A DNA stretch of 64,000 bases from DATJKD01 sp963728295 (GCA_963728295.1 CAVSKB010000011.1:682001-746000), one strand, 5' to 3'. Shown: positions 28,211 to 38,305, numbered from the stretch's first letter. Translations and numbers: made by a program. Notes: generated by a model not told the origin, from the sequence alone.

Positions 28211-29415
28211 CTATTGGATCAGCTTGTTGACCGAGCCGGAGAAGGTACTCTCGACCCCGGAGCTGTTGTAAGCCTTGACCGCAAAGTACCAGCGTGCGGG
28301 TGCCAGACCCTCGATGACAACGCTCGTCACGCTCTTGTTTGGAATCTGCACCGACTGCGTGTAGCTGCCCGCTGCCGTGCCGTAGTGAACGCGGTAGCCG
28401 GCCAGGTTGGTGAGCGTCGAGCCGTCCGTGTTCTTTGTGGGCGCCGTCCACGACAGAGTTGCGGATCCCATCCCTGACGCGGACCGGACGCTGATCGAGA
28501 AGGCACTCAGGCTGCGCGTCGCCTTGCCGTCGGTGACACTGATGATGATGTTCCCGTACGTGCCCACGTGGCTCGCGGTCGGCGTGCCGGAGAGCCGTCC
28601 CGTGGTCGGGCTGAACGTCGCCCAGGAGGGACGGTTCTGGATGCTGAAGGTGAGCACGTCGCCGTTAGCGTCCGTTGCCGAGGGCTGGAAGCTGTATGCC
28701 GCCCGGCGGTCACGGTGGTCGCCGGTGATCCCGAAATCGTCGGGGCGCTGTTCGTGGGCGCGCTCGTCACCGAGATCCCGAACGCGGGCAGACTGTCCGA
28801 CAAGCTGCCATCGCTGACACGGATCACGATGTTGCCGAAGCTCCCGGTCGCCGTCGGCGTGCCGGAGAGGCGTCCGGTCGTCGCGCTGAAGGTTGCCCAC
28901 GACGGCTTGTTCTGGATCGTGAAGGCCAGCGTGTCGCCGTCCGCGTCCGAGGCCGAAGGCTGGAAGCTGTAGGCCTGCCCGACGCCGACCGATGTCGCGG
29001 GCGTCCCGCTGATCGTCGGCGCACGATTGCTCGTCGAGGAGGAACTCGAGGTCACCGTGATCGTGAAGAGCGGCAGGCTGTCGGTACCGCCCCGGCCATC
29101 GCTCACGGTGATCTTGATGTTCGGATACTTTCCGACATGCTGACTCTTTGGCGTGCCGCGCAGCACACCCGACTTGTACTCGAACGTCGCCCATCTCGGT
29201 TTGTTCTGAATGCTGAAACGAAGCGAGTCGCCATTGGCGTCGCTGGCATTCGGCTTGAAGTAATACGACTTGCCTACGGCAATGGCTGTGGGTGGTGTGC
29301 CGCTGATGACGGGTGCGGTATTAGCGGCGAGCGCCAAAGCGGGCGCGAGCAGGGTTGCGACGAGGGTAAATATTACGGCCGTGACTTGCCTTGCATGGTG
29401 GCGCGATCGATGCAT
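28211..29415 (-). CDS. Secreted protein with three Ig-like (He_PIG) repeats and a fibronectin III domain, one apparent frameshift
   Basis: About 400 residues read from ATG 29415. A Sec signal peptide (VTAVIFTLVATLLAPALALA, cleavage before ANTAP) is followed by three He_PIG repeats opening TAPVISGTPPT, RAPTISGTPAT and SAPTISGSPAT. A fibronectin III domain from about MGSATLSWTAPTKNTDG to YFAVKAYNSSGVESTF ends the protein. A Ser-rich linker (SSSSSTS) follows repeat one. The frame changes near 28705, where CAGGCA of the other repeats reads CGGCA, a one-base deletion. It is a shorter paralogue of the gene at 25815 but lacks a lipobox, so it is probably periplasmic or exported. A c-di-GMP riboswitch lies about 180 bases upstream. 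Confidence 0.78.
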
Positions 29416-29596
29416 TTCGCTTGAACTCCGGTCTTAGCGTGCCAGTAGGTTCGTCCCTGTCTGACCGCCGGAGCCGGTGGTGCACATGCGCGCGCCAGGC
29501 GGACCGTCGGGGCAAATGCCGCGCGCTCCGGAGCCCGGCGGGTGCGATGATGGCGAGCGGGGGGAGCCTGGGCATTCGCCCGTGGCAGAAAAACTG

Positions 29597-29676
29597 CCGG
29601 CAGCCCCGCTATCCTGGGAGATCGCCCCGAGGACCGGAGGTTTTGCGTCCCCGCCTTTCGACGGGTGTGCCCTTGT
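29597..29676 (-). ncRNA. Cyclic di-GMP-I (GEMM-I) riboswitch upstream of the three-repeat gene
   Basis: The minus strand reads GGGCACACCCGTC, a GAAA tetraloop, GGCGGGGACGCAAAACC, then TCCGGTCC, a second hairpin, and GGATAGCGGGGCTGCC. The core is nearly identical to the copy at 27975-28062. The variable hairpin differs in sequence but not in placement, and CAC/GTG-type changes in the closing stem compensate (GGGCA with TGCC). The 3' end lies about 180 bases before ATG 29415; the leader between them contains no obvious terminator that I can identify. Confidence 0.92.
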
Positions 29677-29968
29677 CAGCAATTCGGGCTTGCGCCCTCG
29701 ATGCGGACGTCCGAGTTGTCCGATCGGCACCGCGGGTGTCGCTGCTCCTGGCATCCGCATTCAGATGTTGAGCAGACGGCGTTTTACGGTGCGAGCGCAT
29801 TATCGAGATCCACACGGCTGCAACAAGCCCGATTATGTCGCCGTTTGCGGACGCTCAATCGTGAAAATAAGCACACGCATCATATGCGTACATCACATCA
29901 GGGAACCTGCCACGTGAAACGCTCCGCATCGAAACCGTCGAGCGGTGTTTTTGGCAGTCGAACCTTGG
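29677..29968. other. Intergenic region upstream of riboswitch 2 and the tRNA promoter
   Basis: About 290 bases without a credible coding frame. It must hold the minus-strand promoter that drives riboswitch 2 and its gene. An AT-rich patch at about 29855-29895 is the best candidate, but no hexamer pair stands out. Confidence 0.35.
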
Positions 29969-29998
29969 TTGACATCAACTCGATGCGCGTTCTACAGT
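29969..29998 (+). promoter_or_regulatory. Putative promoter of the tRNA-Ala/tRNA-Glu operon
   Basis: TTGACA (29969-29974, perfect -35) and TACAGT (29993-29998) are separated by 18 bases and end 14 bases before tRNA-Ala. The GC-rich stretch GCGCCCC between them and the tRNA resembles a stringent-response discriminator. Confidence 0.7.
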
Positions 29999-30012
29999 TC
30001 GCGCCCCTTCGT

Positions 30013-30088
<76 letters not shown>

Positions 30089-30133
30089 GATCAGAAGCGG
30101 TCGCCGACTTGCGGTCGAGGCCGGATGAATCGA

Positions 30134-30209
30134 GTCCCCATCGTCTAGAGGCCTAGGACACAACCCTTTCACGGTTGCGACCGGGGTTCGAATCCCCGTG
30201 GGGACGCCA
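30134..30209 (+). tRNA. tRNA-Glu (TTC)
   Basis: A 76-base cloverleaf. Acceptor GTCCCCA pairs with TGGGGAC, anticodon stem CAACC/GGTTG with loop CTTTCAC (anticodon TTC), T arm CCGGGGTTCGAATCCCCG, and encoded CCA. It lies 45 bases after tRNA-Ala and is probably co-transcribed with it. It is the substrate of the gltX product encoded upstream. Confidence 0.95.
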
Positions 30210-30483
30210 CCTACGCCGCGATTTGCCGACGCTTGCAGCGGTAAGACACACCTGACCCGTCGCTCGTTTTACATATGCGACGGTGGTCACGCGACCAGCG
30301 ACCGGGCTCCGCTACTCTTCGGCCGCGAGTGCAGTTTCCAGTCGCAAGTTCCTGCAGAAACAGGAGATAAGTCGGCTAAGCTATCTCGCAACCACACGCA
30401 TCCGGCGTGGCTCCGGACGGTTGGGCTCGTGCCCGGATCCTCCGTTGCCGCATGCAGGACATAGGGAAGGTTGTTCAAGAACG

Positions 30484-31886
30484 GTGTCGTTTCGTTTCTT
30501 CCACTTGTACCTGAAGGTCCCGATCGTGCTCCTGGCATTGATCGAAGGGTCGCTCTTCGTCTACGCGCCGTACCTCGCGGCGGCGCTGCGCTTCGGGTCG
30601 TCGGCGGCAGAGCGCGCTACGCCGACCGGACACATGCTGCCTACGGCGCTGCTCTTCGCTTTCCTGGCGGTGATGGCGCTTTTCGCCATGGGTCTCTACA
30701 CGATCACGGCAGCGATCCGGTACGACCGGCACGGTGCTCAGGGTGGTCGCGGGCCTGGTTGTGGCGGCGGCACTCTCCGCACTCGCCTACTTCATCGTTC
30801 CGAACCTGACCATTGGCCGCGGCATGCTGGCCCTCACCACCGCCATCGGCGTCGCGAGTGCGCTGGTCGCCCGGCTGCTCTTCGAGCGGATCGTGGACCA
30901 GGACCTGTTCAAGCGCAGGGTGCTGGTTTACGGTGCCGGACGACGCGCCGGCAGCCTGCTCGACCTTCGGCGCCGATCGGATAAGCGTGGCTTCCGGCTC
31001 GATGGGCTTTATCGCAACCGAGGGCGACGAGCTCTCGGCGCCCGCGGAACGCCTGCTCGAGCGTCCGCAGGATCTGTACGAATGGGTGGTGAAGAATCCG
31101 ATCGATGAGATCGTCGTAGCGATGGACGACCGCCGCCGCGGGTTTCCTATGCACGAGTTCCTTGAATGCCGGCTTGCCGGCATCGAGATCCTGGAGCTCC
31201 CGACCTTCCTCGAGCGCGAGACCGGAAAGGTGCGGCTCGACGTGCTCAATCCGAGCTGGATCATCTTCGGCGAGGGTTTCCGTGCCTCGTTGCTGCAGCG
31301 CATGGTCGAGCGGACGGTCGACGTCGTCGTGAGCCTCGGGCTTCTGATCCTCGCTTCACCGGCAATCCTTGCGACGGCACTCGCGATCAAGTTCGAGGAT
31401 GGCCTCGACGCACCGATCCTGTATCGCCAGCGACGGGTGGGTCAGCACGGCGTCGTCTTCGACGTGCTCAAGTTCCGCAGCATGCGCGTCGATGCCGAGG
31501 ACCCGGGGCAGGCAATCTGGGCGACCAAGGATGATCCGCGCGTCACTCGCGTCGGGGGCTTCATGCGCAAGTCACGTATCGACGAGCTGCCACAGCTGGT
31601 CAACGTGCTGCGCGGTGACATGAGCTTCGTCGGCCCGCGCCCCGAGCGTCCGGAGTTCGTGCAGAAGCTCGAGCACACGATCCCGTACTACCGCGAGCGG
31701 CACAGCGTGAAGCCGGGGATCACCGGCTGGGCGCAGCTCTGCTACCCCTACGGATCGTCTGAGAAGGACGCGCTGGAGAAGCTCCAGTACGATCTCTACT
31801 ACGTCAAGAATCGCAGCCTGCTGTTCGATCTCGCGATTCTCGTCCAGACCGTCGAGGTCGTGCTCTGGGGCAAGGGCGCCCGCTAG
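30484..31886 (+). CDS. XrtA-locus undecaprenyl-phosphate sugar phosphotransferase (EpsB-like), two apparent frameshifts
   Basis: First gene of the exosortase A EPS locus. From GTG 30484 the N-terminus has four hydrophobic segments (FHLYLKVPIVLLALIEGSLF). A nucleotide-binding-like domain VLVYGAGRRAGSLLDL and the bacterial sugar transferase domain follow. The latter has YRQRRVGQHGVVFDVLKFRS, RKSRIDELPQLVNVLRGDMS and FVGPRPERPEFV, the last two holding the DELPQ and PRPE active-site motifs. It transfers hexose-1-phosphate to undecaprenyl phosphate to start EPS synthesis. Frames change near 30733 and near 31000, both outside the catalytic domain. The 274 bases between tRNA-Glu and this gene should contain the operon promoter, but I could not place one. 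Confidence 0.87.
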
Positions 31887-31895
31887 CTCGCGCAT

Positions 31896-33968
31896 GTGAT
31901 CTCCTTCGGAGTCATCTCCTACGGCTTGGCGAGCCTGGGCTTTCTGCTGCTCACGATGCTGCTCGCGACGAGCTGGGAGGGTCGTGCGCAGGGGGCGCGG
32001 CTTATCACGGCCTGCGCGGCGACCTCGGCCTGGGCAGCTCTGATCGCATATGCCGCGTGGCGGCAACAGATGCCCGTCGCGCTCGTCACCCTGGCCGAGT
32101 TCGTCCGCGACGGCGCGTGGCTCTTCGTTCTCGCGGGCCTGGTGGAGCGCGCCGGCCTTTCCGTGGTCCTGTCGCGCGCGACGTACCTGCTCGCGGGCGG
32201 CGGCATCGCGCTGGCCGCCATCCCTGTGATCGCGGAGCTGACGGGCGTTCCATCCCGCGTGGCGCCGGCTGTGGTGCTCGTATACGGCGGGTTGCTGATG
32301 GCGCTCGCTGCGCTCGTGCTCATCGAGCAGGTCTTTCGCAACGCGACCCCCGCTGGTCGCTATGCGCTCAAGTACTTCGTCATCGGTGTCGGCGTGCTGT
32401 TCAGCTACGACCTGTTTCTGTACTCGCAGGCGCAGCTGGTCAATGGCGTCGAGGCGGCGAGCTGGGACGCGCGCGGCCTGGTGAACGCGCTGGTATTGCC
32501 GCTGATCACGCTCGGGGCGCGCAACAACCCGCAGTGGTCGCTCAAGGTGTTCGTCTCCCGCCAGGTGGTCTTCTACACCACGACTTTTCTGGCGGTCGGT
32601 GCCTACCTGTTGATCATGGCCCTGGGCGGCTACCTGATACGCATTTACGGCGGAACCTGGGGCCGCATCGCCCAGCTGGTGTTCTTTGCCGGCGCAGGTG
32701 CGGTGCTCGCCACGCTCGTGGCCTCGGCCAGCCTTCGCCGCCGGTTGCGTGTGTTCCTGAGCAAGCACTTCTACCGCAACAAGTACGACTACCGTGTCGA
32801 ATGGCTGCGCTTCATCGAAACGCTGTCGGTACGCGACCCGGAGATCGGGACGCGGGAGAACGCAGTGCGCTGCGTGGCGCAGATCGTCAACAGCGCTGGC
32901 GGATTACTCTACATGGCCGGGGAGGGCATCGACGCCTTCGTGCCGGTGGCAGGGTTTCCTGCTGGCAGCTTTTCGGTCACCCGCTATCCGACTGTTGCGG
33001 CCGAGGATGAAATGATCGGGTTCCTGCGCCGCACGCAATGGGTCATCGACCTGGTCGAGTATCGACGCGCTCCCGATTTCTATCAGAACCTCGCACTGCC
33101 GGAGTTCCTGCATGGCCAGAGTCGGCTGCGCCTGGTGCTGCCGATCCTGCAGCATGACTCGCTCCTCGGCTTCGTCCTGTTGGCCGATCCGCCTCCGCCC
33201 TTCGAGCTGACCTACGAGGACCGCGATCTGTTGCGGACCGCCGGGCGGCACGTCGCGACGCACCTGGCGCAGCACGACGCCGACCGCAAGCTCGCAGAAA
33301 GCAGGCAGTTCGAGGCCTACCATCGCCTGACCGCATTCGTGATGCACGATCTCAAGAATCTGGCGGCCCAGCTGTCGCTGATCGTCGCGAATGCGGAGAA
33401 GCACCGGCGCAACCCGCAGTTCGTCGACGACGCGATCGGGACGATTGCGAATTCGACGGCGCGCATGCAGCGGCTGATCGAGCAGCTCCAGGGGCGCGAG
33501 GCTCAAAGTCTGCGTCGCCGCGTGTCTCTCTCAGAGGCGGCGCGACAGGCATGTCGCCGGTGCGCGGGCCGGAAGCCGGTACCGGCCTTCGTCGACAGCA
33601 GCGCCGATCCACTGGTGGAGGCGGATCCGGACCGCCTCGCGATGGTGATCGAGCACGTGGTGCGCAACGGCCAGGACGCGACACCGGAGGACGGGTCGGT
33701 GTCGGTGAGCATCCGGTCCGACGCCGCACGGATCACGCTCAGCATTGAAGACACCGGATCGGGCATGTCTCCCGATTTCGTTCGCGACCGATTGTTCAGG
33801 CCGTTCGACACCACCAAGGGAAGCAAGGGGATGGGGATCGGTGCGTATCAGGTCCGCGAGTACCTGAATTCGCTTGGGGGGCGAGTCCAGGTGCAGAGCG
33901 AGCCTGGATCGGGAACCCGAATCGATCTTCATTTCCCACTTCCGGGCGCGGTCGCCGATACCGGATAG
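31896..33968 (+). CDS. prsK: XrtA/PEP-CTERM system histidine kinase PrsK
   Basis: 690 residues from GTG 31896, 9 bases after the EpsB-like gene. The first 290 residues hold about eight membrane helices and a C-terminal basic boundary (RRRLRVFLSKHFYRNKYDYR). A GAF-like region follows to about 465. The kinase core has the phospho-acceptor His484 in FVMHDLKNLAAQLSL and an ATPase domain with the N box IEHVVRNGQDA, the G1 box EDTGSGMSP and GSKGMGIGAYQ. This long-membrane-plus-GAF layout defines PrsK, the sensor that pairs with PrsR in exosortase A loci. It is a single intact frame and is expected in the inner membrane. The signal sensed is unknown. Confidence 0.92.
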   Translation: MISFGVISYGLASLGFLLLTMLLATSWEGRAQGARLITACAATSAWAALIAYAAWRQQMPVALVTLAEFVRDGAWLFVLAGLVERAGLSVVLSRATYLLAGGGIALAAIPVIAELTGVPSRVAPAVVLVYGGLLMALAALVLIEQVFRNATPAGRYALKYFVIGVGVLFSYDLFLYSQAQLVNGVEAASWDARGLVNALVLPLITLGARNNPQWSLKVFVSRQVVFYTTTFLAVGAYLLIMALGGYLIRIYGGTWGRIAQLVFFAGAGAVLATLVASASLRRRLRVFLSKHFYRNKYDYRVEWLRFIETLSVRDPEIGTRENAVRCVAQIVNSAGGLLYMAGEGIDAFVPVAGFPAGSFSVTRYPTVAAEDEMIGFLRRTQWVIDLVEYRRAPDFYQNLALPEFLHGQSRLRLVLPILQHDSLLGFVLLADPPPPFELTYEDRDLLRTAGRHVATHLAQHDADRKLAESRQFEAYHRLTAFVMHDLKNLAAQLSLIVANAEKHRRNPQFVDDAIGTIANSTARMQRLIEQLQGREAQSLRRRVSLSEAARQACRRCAGRKPVPAFVDSSADPLVEADPDRLAMVIEHVVRNGQDATPEDGSVSVSIRSDAARITLSIEDTGSGMSPDFVRDRLFRPFDTTKGSKGMGIGAYQVREYLNSLGGRVQVQSEPGSGTRIDLHFPLPGAVADTG

Positions 33969-34056
33969 AGCCTGAACCCATATCACAAATCAGACTCGTA
34001 TCTGCTTGTATCATTGGCGAAACCCCGAGCCAGACCGGCCGGGGGCCGGAGCATTC

Positions 34057-35433
34057 GTGGCCGAAGACAAGCCAAAGCTGCTGATTGTCGAGGACGACCC
34101 CGGGCTGCAGCGCCAGCTCAAGTGGGCCTTTGACGATTTCGAAGTGATCGTCGCCGACTCGCGCCAGGCGGCAGTCGCTGGACTGCGCCGGCATGAACCA
34201 CCGGTTGTCCTACAGGATCTCGGCCTGCCGCCCGACCCCGAAGGCGTCTCCGAAGGGTTTACAACCCTACTCGAGATCCTGAAGCTGGCGCCGCACACCA
34301 AAGTGATCGTCGTCACCGGACAGCTCGACCGGGACAATGCTGTCAAAGCGGTCGGGCAGGGAGCCTATGACTTCTATCAGAAGCCGGTCGACATGGATGT
34401 GCTGCGCCTGATCGTGCAGCGTGCCTACCAGATCCACGGCCTCGAGGCGAGGAACCGGGAGCTGGCCCGCGAACAGGCCCGCATGCCCCTCGCGGGCGTC
34501 ATTGCCATGAGTGAATCGATGATGCGGGTCTGCCGCATGATCGAAAAGGTTTCGCCGACCAATGCCACGGCGCTGCTGCTAGGCGAGAGCGGTACCGGGA
34601 AGGAGCTCCTCGCGCAGGCGCTGCACGCATTGAGCCCCAGGGCCGGCCAGACCTTCGTCGCGATCAACTGTGCGGCCATTCCAGACACGTTGCTCGAGAG
34701 CGAGCTATTCGGGTATGAAAAGGGCGCGTTTACCGGTGCGGTGCGTCAGACGCCGGGAAAGTTCGAGCTGGCCGACGGGGGCACGCTTTTTCTCGACGAG
34801 ATCGGGGACATGCCGCTGCCGCTGCAGGCGAAACTTCTGCGTTTCCTTCAGGACCGGGTTATCGAGCGCATCGGCGGCCGCGAGCGGATTGCGGTGGACG
34901 TGCGGATCGTCTGTGCGACCAACAAGGACCTGTCGGCCCTGATCGAGCGCAACGAGTTTCGCCAGGATCTCTTCTACCGGATCAGTGAGGTCACGATCCG
35001 CATTCCGCCGCTGCGCGACCGACCGGGGGATGCGGTGGTGATCGCCCAGGCCGTCATGGAGCGCCGCGGGCGCGAGCACGGCCGCGCGCTGCGTGGCTTT
35101 TCGCCGGATGCTGTCAAGGCGATCCAGGCATATCCGTGGCCGGGCAATATCCGCGAGCTCGAAAACCGCATCAACGGTGCGGTGATCATGGCCGAGGGCA
35201 AATACATAGGAGCCGACGACCTCGGTCTGCCGGCCGATTCGCCGGATCTCGAATGGCTCAATCTCCGCAGTGCCCGGCAGCGGGCCGAGAGCGATGCGAT
35301 CCGCCAGGCGCTCGCCGTTGCGGGCGGCAACCTGTCGAAGGCCGCCGAGCTGCTCGGCATCACGCGACCGACGCTCTATGACCTGCTCGACAAGAACGGC
35401 ATCAACGTTCCGGAGCGCGCGGCGGAAGGCTGA
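34057..35433 (+). CDS. prsR: XrtA/PEP-CTERM system sigma-54-dependent response regulator PrsR
   Basis: 458 residues from GTG 34057; the frame is open 17 codons further upstream. Domains in order are a receiver (LLIVEDD at 8-14; phospho-acceptor Asp54 in LQDLGLPPD), an AAA+ sigma-54 activator (Walker A GESGTGKE 176-183, the GAFTGA loop 223-228 that contacts sigma-54, Walker B LFLDEIGD, arginine finger region near FRQDLFYRI) and a Fis-type helix-turn-helix at the C-terminus (LSKAAELLGITRPTLYDLL). It should activate sigma-54 promoters of EPS and PEP-CTERM genes when phosphorylated by PrsK. I found no clean -24/-12 element in the window. Confidence 0.93.
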   Translation: MAEDKPKLLIVEDDPGLQRQLKWAFDDFEVIVADSRQAAVAGLRRHEPPVVLQDLGLPPDPEGVSEGFTTLLEILKLAPHTKVIVVTGQLDRDNAVKAVGQGAYDFYQKPVDMDVLRLIVQRAYQIHGLEARNRELAREQARMPLAGVIAMSESMMRVCRMIEKVSPTNATALLLGESGTGKELLAQALHALSPRAGQTFVAINCAAIPDTLLESELFGYEKGAFTGAVRQTPGKFELADGGTLFLDEIGDMPLPLQAKLLRFLQDRVIERIGGRERIAVDVRIVCATNKDLSALIERNEFRQDLFYRISEVTIRIPPLRDRPGDAVVIAQAVMERRGREHGRALRGFSPDAVKAIQAYPWPGNIRELENRINGAVIMAEGKYIGADDLGLPADSPDLEWLNLRSARQRAESDAIRQALAVAGGNLSKAAELLGITRPTLYDLLDKNGINVPERAAEG

Positions 35434-35467
35434 ACATGAGGGACTACGAATACCGCGGAGCTTCTGC

Positions 35468-38269
35468 GTGATCGGCCCCACCCGGTCCCGCTCCGCAGCG
35501 TTGCCAGCCATCCTGCTCGCGAGCCTGCTGTGGTCCCTTGCGGCCTGCGCGCCGAGCGGCGAGAAACTTCTCGCACGCGCCGAGGAGCAGATGGCCGGCG
35601 GCGAATACCGTGCGGCGATGATCGACCTGCGCAACTACCTCGCCCGCAACCCGGATGATCCGCGGGCACGGGTGCAGCTCGGGCTCGCCATGCTGGAACT
35701 CGGCGACGTCACCGCCGCTGAGGCCGAGATCGCCAAGGCAACCAGTCTAGGGGCGGGACGCGAACAGACACTCGTGGTCGAGTGCCGCCTGATGATTGCA
35801 CGCGCGGCCTACCAGAAGGCACTCGACGAGTGCACGTCTCCGGGCGAGGACGCGAGTCGCGCAGCCCAGCTGAGCGTGGTCCACGGGGACGCGCTGCTCG
35901 GCCTGAGGCGTTACGACGAAGCCCGGGCCAGTTTCGAATCGGTACTCAAGGCTCAGCCGCAGAATCTCAATGCGCTGCAGGGTCTGGCGGCCGCGGCATT
36001 CGGTGCCGGAGGCATCGAGGGCGCGCGCGCAGTTTTCGCAGGGGCGCCGGAGCAGGTACGCCGCAATCCGCGCTACTGGCTCGCCCTCGGGTCGCTCGAG
36101 TTGCGGGCCAATGCGCTTGCGGAAGCCGAAAAAGCCTTCGAGGCTGCGCTTGCCCGCTCCTCGAAAGACAAGGAAGGGGCAGACACGCTCGGGGCTCTCG
36201 CCGGCCTCACCGAGGCGCAGCTGCGCCTCAACAAGCTGGAAGCCGCCAAGGCCAACAGCGAGCGCCTGCTCGCTGCGGCGCCGAAGAGTCGCATCGCCAA
36301 GCTCCTGAGCGCGCAGGTTGCCACGAGCGGAGATGACCCGGGGCGTGCCCGTGAGCTGCTCGAGGAACTGGTCAGCGCCAATCCCGACGATTTCCAGGCA
36401 CGGATGCTGCTTGGTCTCGTCAACCTGAGGCAGGGCAATCTTGGCCAGGCAGAGATGCATTTCGCGACCGTGTCGGCCAGGCAACCGGACAATGTTCGGG
36501 CGCAACAGCTGCTGGTCGAAACGCGCAGCCGCATACAATCGCCCGAAGCCACGCTCGAGACGCTCAAGCCGGCGCTGGAGCAACCGCAGCCCGATGCTTC
36601 GCTTCTTGCGCTGGCAAGCCGCCTGAGCCTGCAGAGCGGTAATCGCGACGAGGCGCTGGCCTATCTCGCCCAGGCAGCCGACTCGCCCACGGAGAAGTCC
36701 GCCGAGGCACAGCTCGAGATCGCGGGTGGATATCTCGCCGCGGGCGATCTCGAGCACGCGGTCGAGGTGCTCGAGGGGATGCCCGATGGAGGGGCAAACT
36801 CGCTGCAACGCGATTCGCTGCTGATTGCCGTGCTGCTGCGGCAGGGCAAGACCGTCGAGGCCACGGCCAAGGCGGATGCGCTCGCCGCCGCGGCGGGCAC
36901 GAACACTGCGGCGCGCAGTCTTGCAGCCGCTACCTATGCGGCTGCCGGTCAGCGCGATCGTGCGCGGACAGAGTACGAGAAGGTCCTCGAGGCCAGACCT
37001 GGCGACACAGCGACACTGCTCAATCTGGCGCGACTGGAATTGCTGGATCGCAAGGGCGACGCGGCGGCAAAACGGCTGCGCGCGGTGCTCGCCGTCGATC
37101 AGAAGAACCTCGCTGCGCAGCTGGGGATGGCGACGGTGGCGCGTCTCAACGGGGATGCGAAGGATGCCGCCCAATGGATGAGTCGCGTCGCCGCGGATCA
37201 TGCCGATTCGGCACCCGCGATGCTCGCCGTTACGCAGTTCTACCTCGGTAGCCGCGACTACGGTCAGGCCGTGCAGGCGGCCGAAGAAGCCGTGCGGCTC
37301 GCCCCCGACAATGCCGCCGCTCTGAACATGCGTGGTCTCGCGCAGCTGGGTGCCGGCGACGGCGCGGCCGCCATTGCCAGCCTTCAGCAGGCGGTGCAGA
37401 AAGCGCCGCAGGCTACGGGCTACCGGCTGAATCTCGGTCGCGCACTGGCGCTGCAGCGCAACACCGACGGCGCGCTGGACGCATTCGACGGCGCACTTGC
37501 GATTGATGGCAATCTGCAGTCGGCGTTGTACCTGGCGGCGACGACCGCGCTGCAGGGCGGGAAAGTCGAACGTGCGGCTGGCTACGTAGAACGCCTGCGG
37601 CGCATCGCGCCGGATGCGCCCGTCTCGATGCGCATCGAGGGCGATCTTGCGATGGCGCAGAAGCGCTATACCGATGCGGTCGGGTATTACGACAAGGCGC
37701 TGGCCGGCGGCGGGGACTCGCTGCTGGTCGCCGCACGGTATCGCGCGGGCCGACTGGCCGGCATGAAGAACCCCGACAAGGTTCTCCACGACTGGATTGC
37801 CCGTCGGCCCGAGGACACGACGGCCCGGATTCTGCTGGCCGAGTTTTACGAGCAGACCGGCGCCGCTGCGAAGGCGGTGCGCGAGTACGAGGCGGTGCTC
37901 GTGCGCGCGCCCGAAAACGCCGTTGCGCTCAACAACCTGGCCGTGATCCATCAGCGCAACAAAGATCCGCGCGCGCTCGATCTCGCCCGCCGCGCCTACG
38001 AGGCGGCGCCGGCGAGCGCCGCCATCCAGGACACCTACGGCTGGCTGCTGGTCGAGAAGGGGGAGCTTGACCGCGGGCTCGAAATGCTGCGCAGCGCCGC
38101 TCGCGCAATGCGCGGGTCGCCGGAAGTCCAGTTCCACTTCGGCGCCGCGTTGGCCCGCAAGGGACTGGATGCGGAGGCCGGGCCGGTGCTCGAAAAGGTG
38201 GCGCGTGGCGATGCGCCGCCGGAACTGAAGAGCCTGGCGCGGCGCGAGCTCGACCGGATGGCTGATTGA
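35468..38269 (+). CDS. prsT: XrtA/PEP-CTERM system TPR-repeat lipoprotein PrsT
   Basis: 933 residues from GTG 35468. The N-terminus is a lipoprotein signal (LPAILLASLLWSLAAC, lipobox LAAC), so the protein is probably outer-membrane anchored in the periplasm. The rest is a near-continuous array of about twenty TPR-like helical pairs, for example EYRAAMIDLRNYLARNPDDP, RYDEARASFESVLKAQPQN and AAAIASLQQAVQKAPQATGY. Length and composition match the PrsT family, which always accompanies prsK/prsR. It may scaffold polysaccharide export, analogous to the TPR proteins of other EPS secretion systems. The whole 2.8 kb is a single open frame. An upstream extension of the frame to 35270 overlaps prsR and is not part of the gene. 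Confidence 0.9.
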   Translation: MIGPTRSRSAALPAILLASLLWSLAACAPSGEKLLARAEEQMAGGEYRAAMIDLRNYLARNPDDPRARVQLGLAMLELGDVTAAEAEIAKATSLGAGREQTLVVECRLMIARAAYQKALDECTSPGEDASRAAQLSVVHGDALLGLRRYDEARASFESVLKAQPQNLNALQGLAAAAFGAGGIEGARAVFAGAPEQVRRNPRYWLALGSLELRANALAEAEKAFEAALARSSKDKEGADTLGALAGLTEAQLRLNKLEAAKANSERLLAAAPKSRIAKLLSAQVATSGDDPGRARELLEELVSANPDDFQARMLLGLVNLRQGNLGQAEMHFATVSARQPDNVRAQQLLVETRSRIQSPEATLETLKPALEQPQPDASLLALASRLSLQSGNRDEALAYLAQAADSPTEKSAEAQLEIAGGYLAAGDLEHAVEVLEGMPDGGANSLQRDSLLIAVLLRQGKTVEATAKADALAAAAGTNTAARSLAAATYAAAGQRDRARTEYEKVLEARPGDTATLLNLARLELLDRKGDAAAKRLRAVLAVDQKNLAAQLGMATVARLNGDAKDAAQWMSRVAADHADSAPAMLAVTQFYLGSRDYGQAVQAAEEAVRLAPDNAAALNMRGLAQLGAGDGAAAIASLQQAVQKAPQATGYRLNLGRALALQRNTDGALDAFDGALAIDGNLQSALYLAATTALQGGKVERAAGYVERLRRIAPDAPVSMRIEGDLAMAQKRYTDAVGYYDKALAGGGDSLLVAARYRAGRLAGMKNPDKVLHDWIARRPEDTTARILLAEFYEQTGAAAKAVREYEAVLVRAPENAVALNNLAVIHQRNKDPRALDLARRAYEAAPASAAIQDTYGWLLVEKGELDRGLEMLRSAARAMRGSPEVQFHFGAALARKGLDAEAGPVLEKVARGDAPPELKSLARRELDRMAD

Positions 38270-38305
38270 TCATGGCGTGGTCCGATGCAGACGAAGGGTG
38301 AACCG

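Noticed and set aside
25815..29415. Regularly spaced repeats that might suggest a CRISPR-like array
   Set aside because: Period is about 275 bases and the units are translated Ig-like domains; there are no short identical repeats with unique spacers.
35747..38137. 796-codon open frame on the minus strand
   Set aside because: It is antisense to prsT, whose TPR pattern and lipobox are clear. High GC with strong third-position bias creates such shadows.
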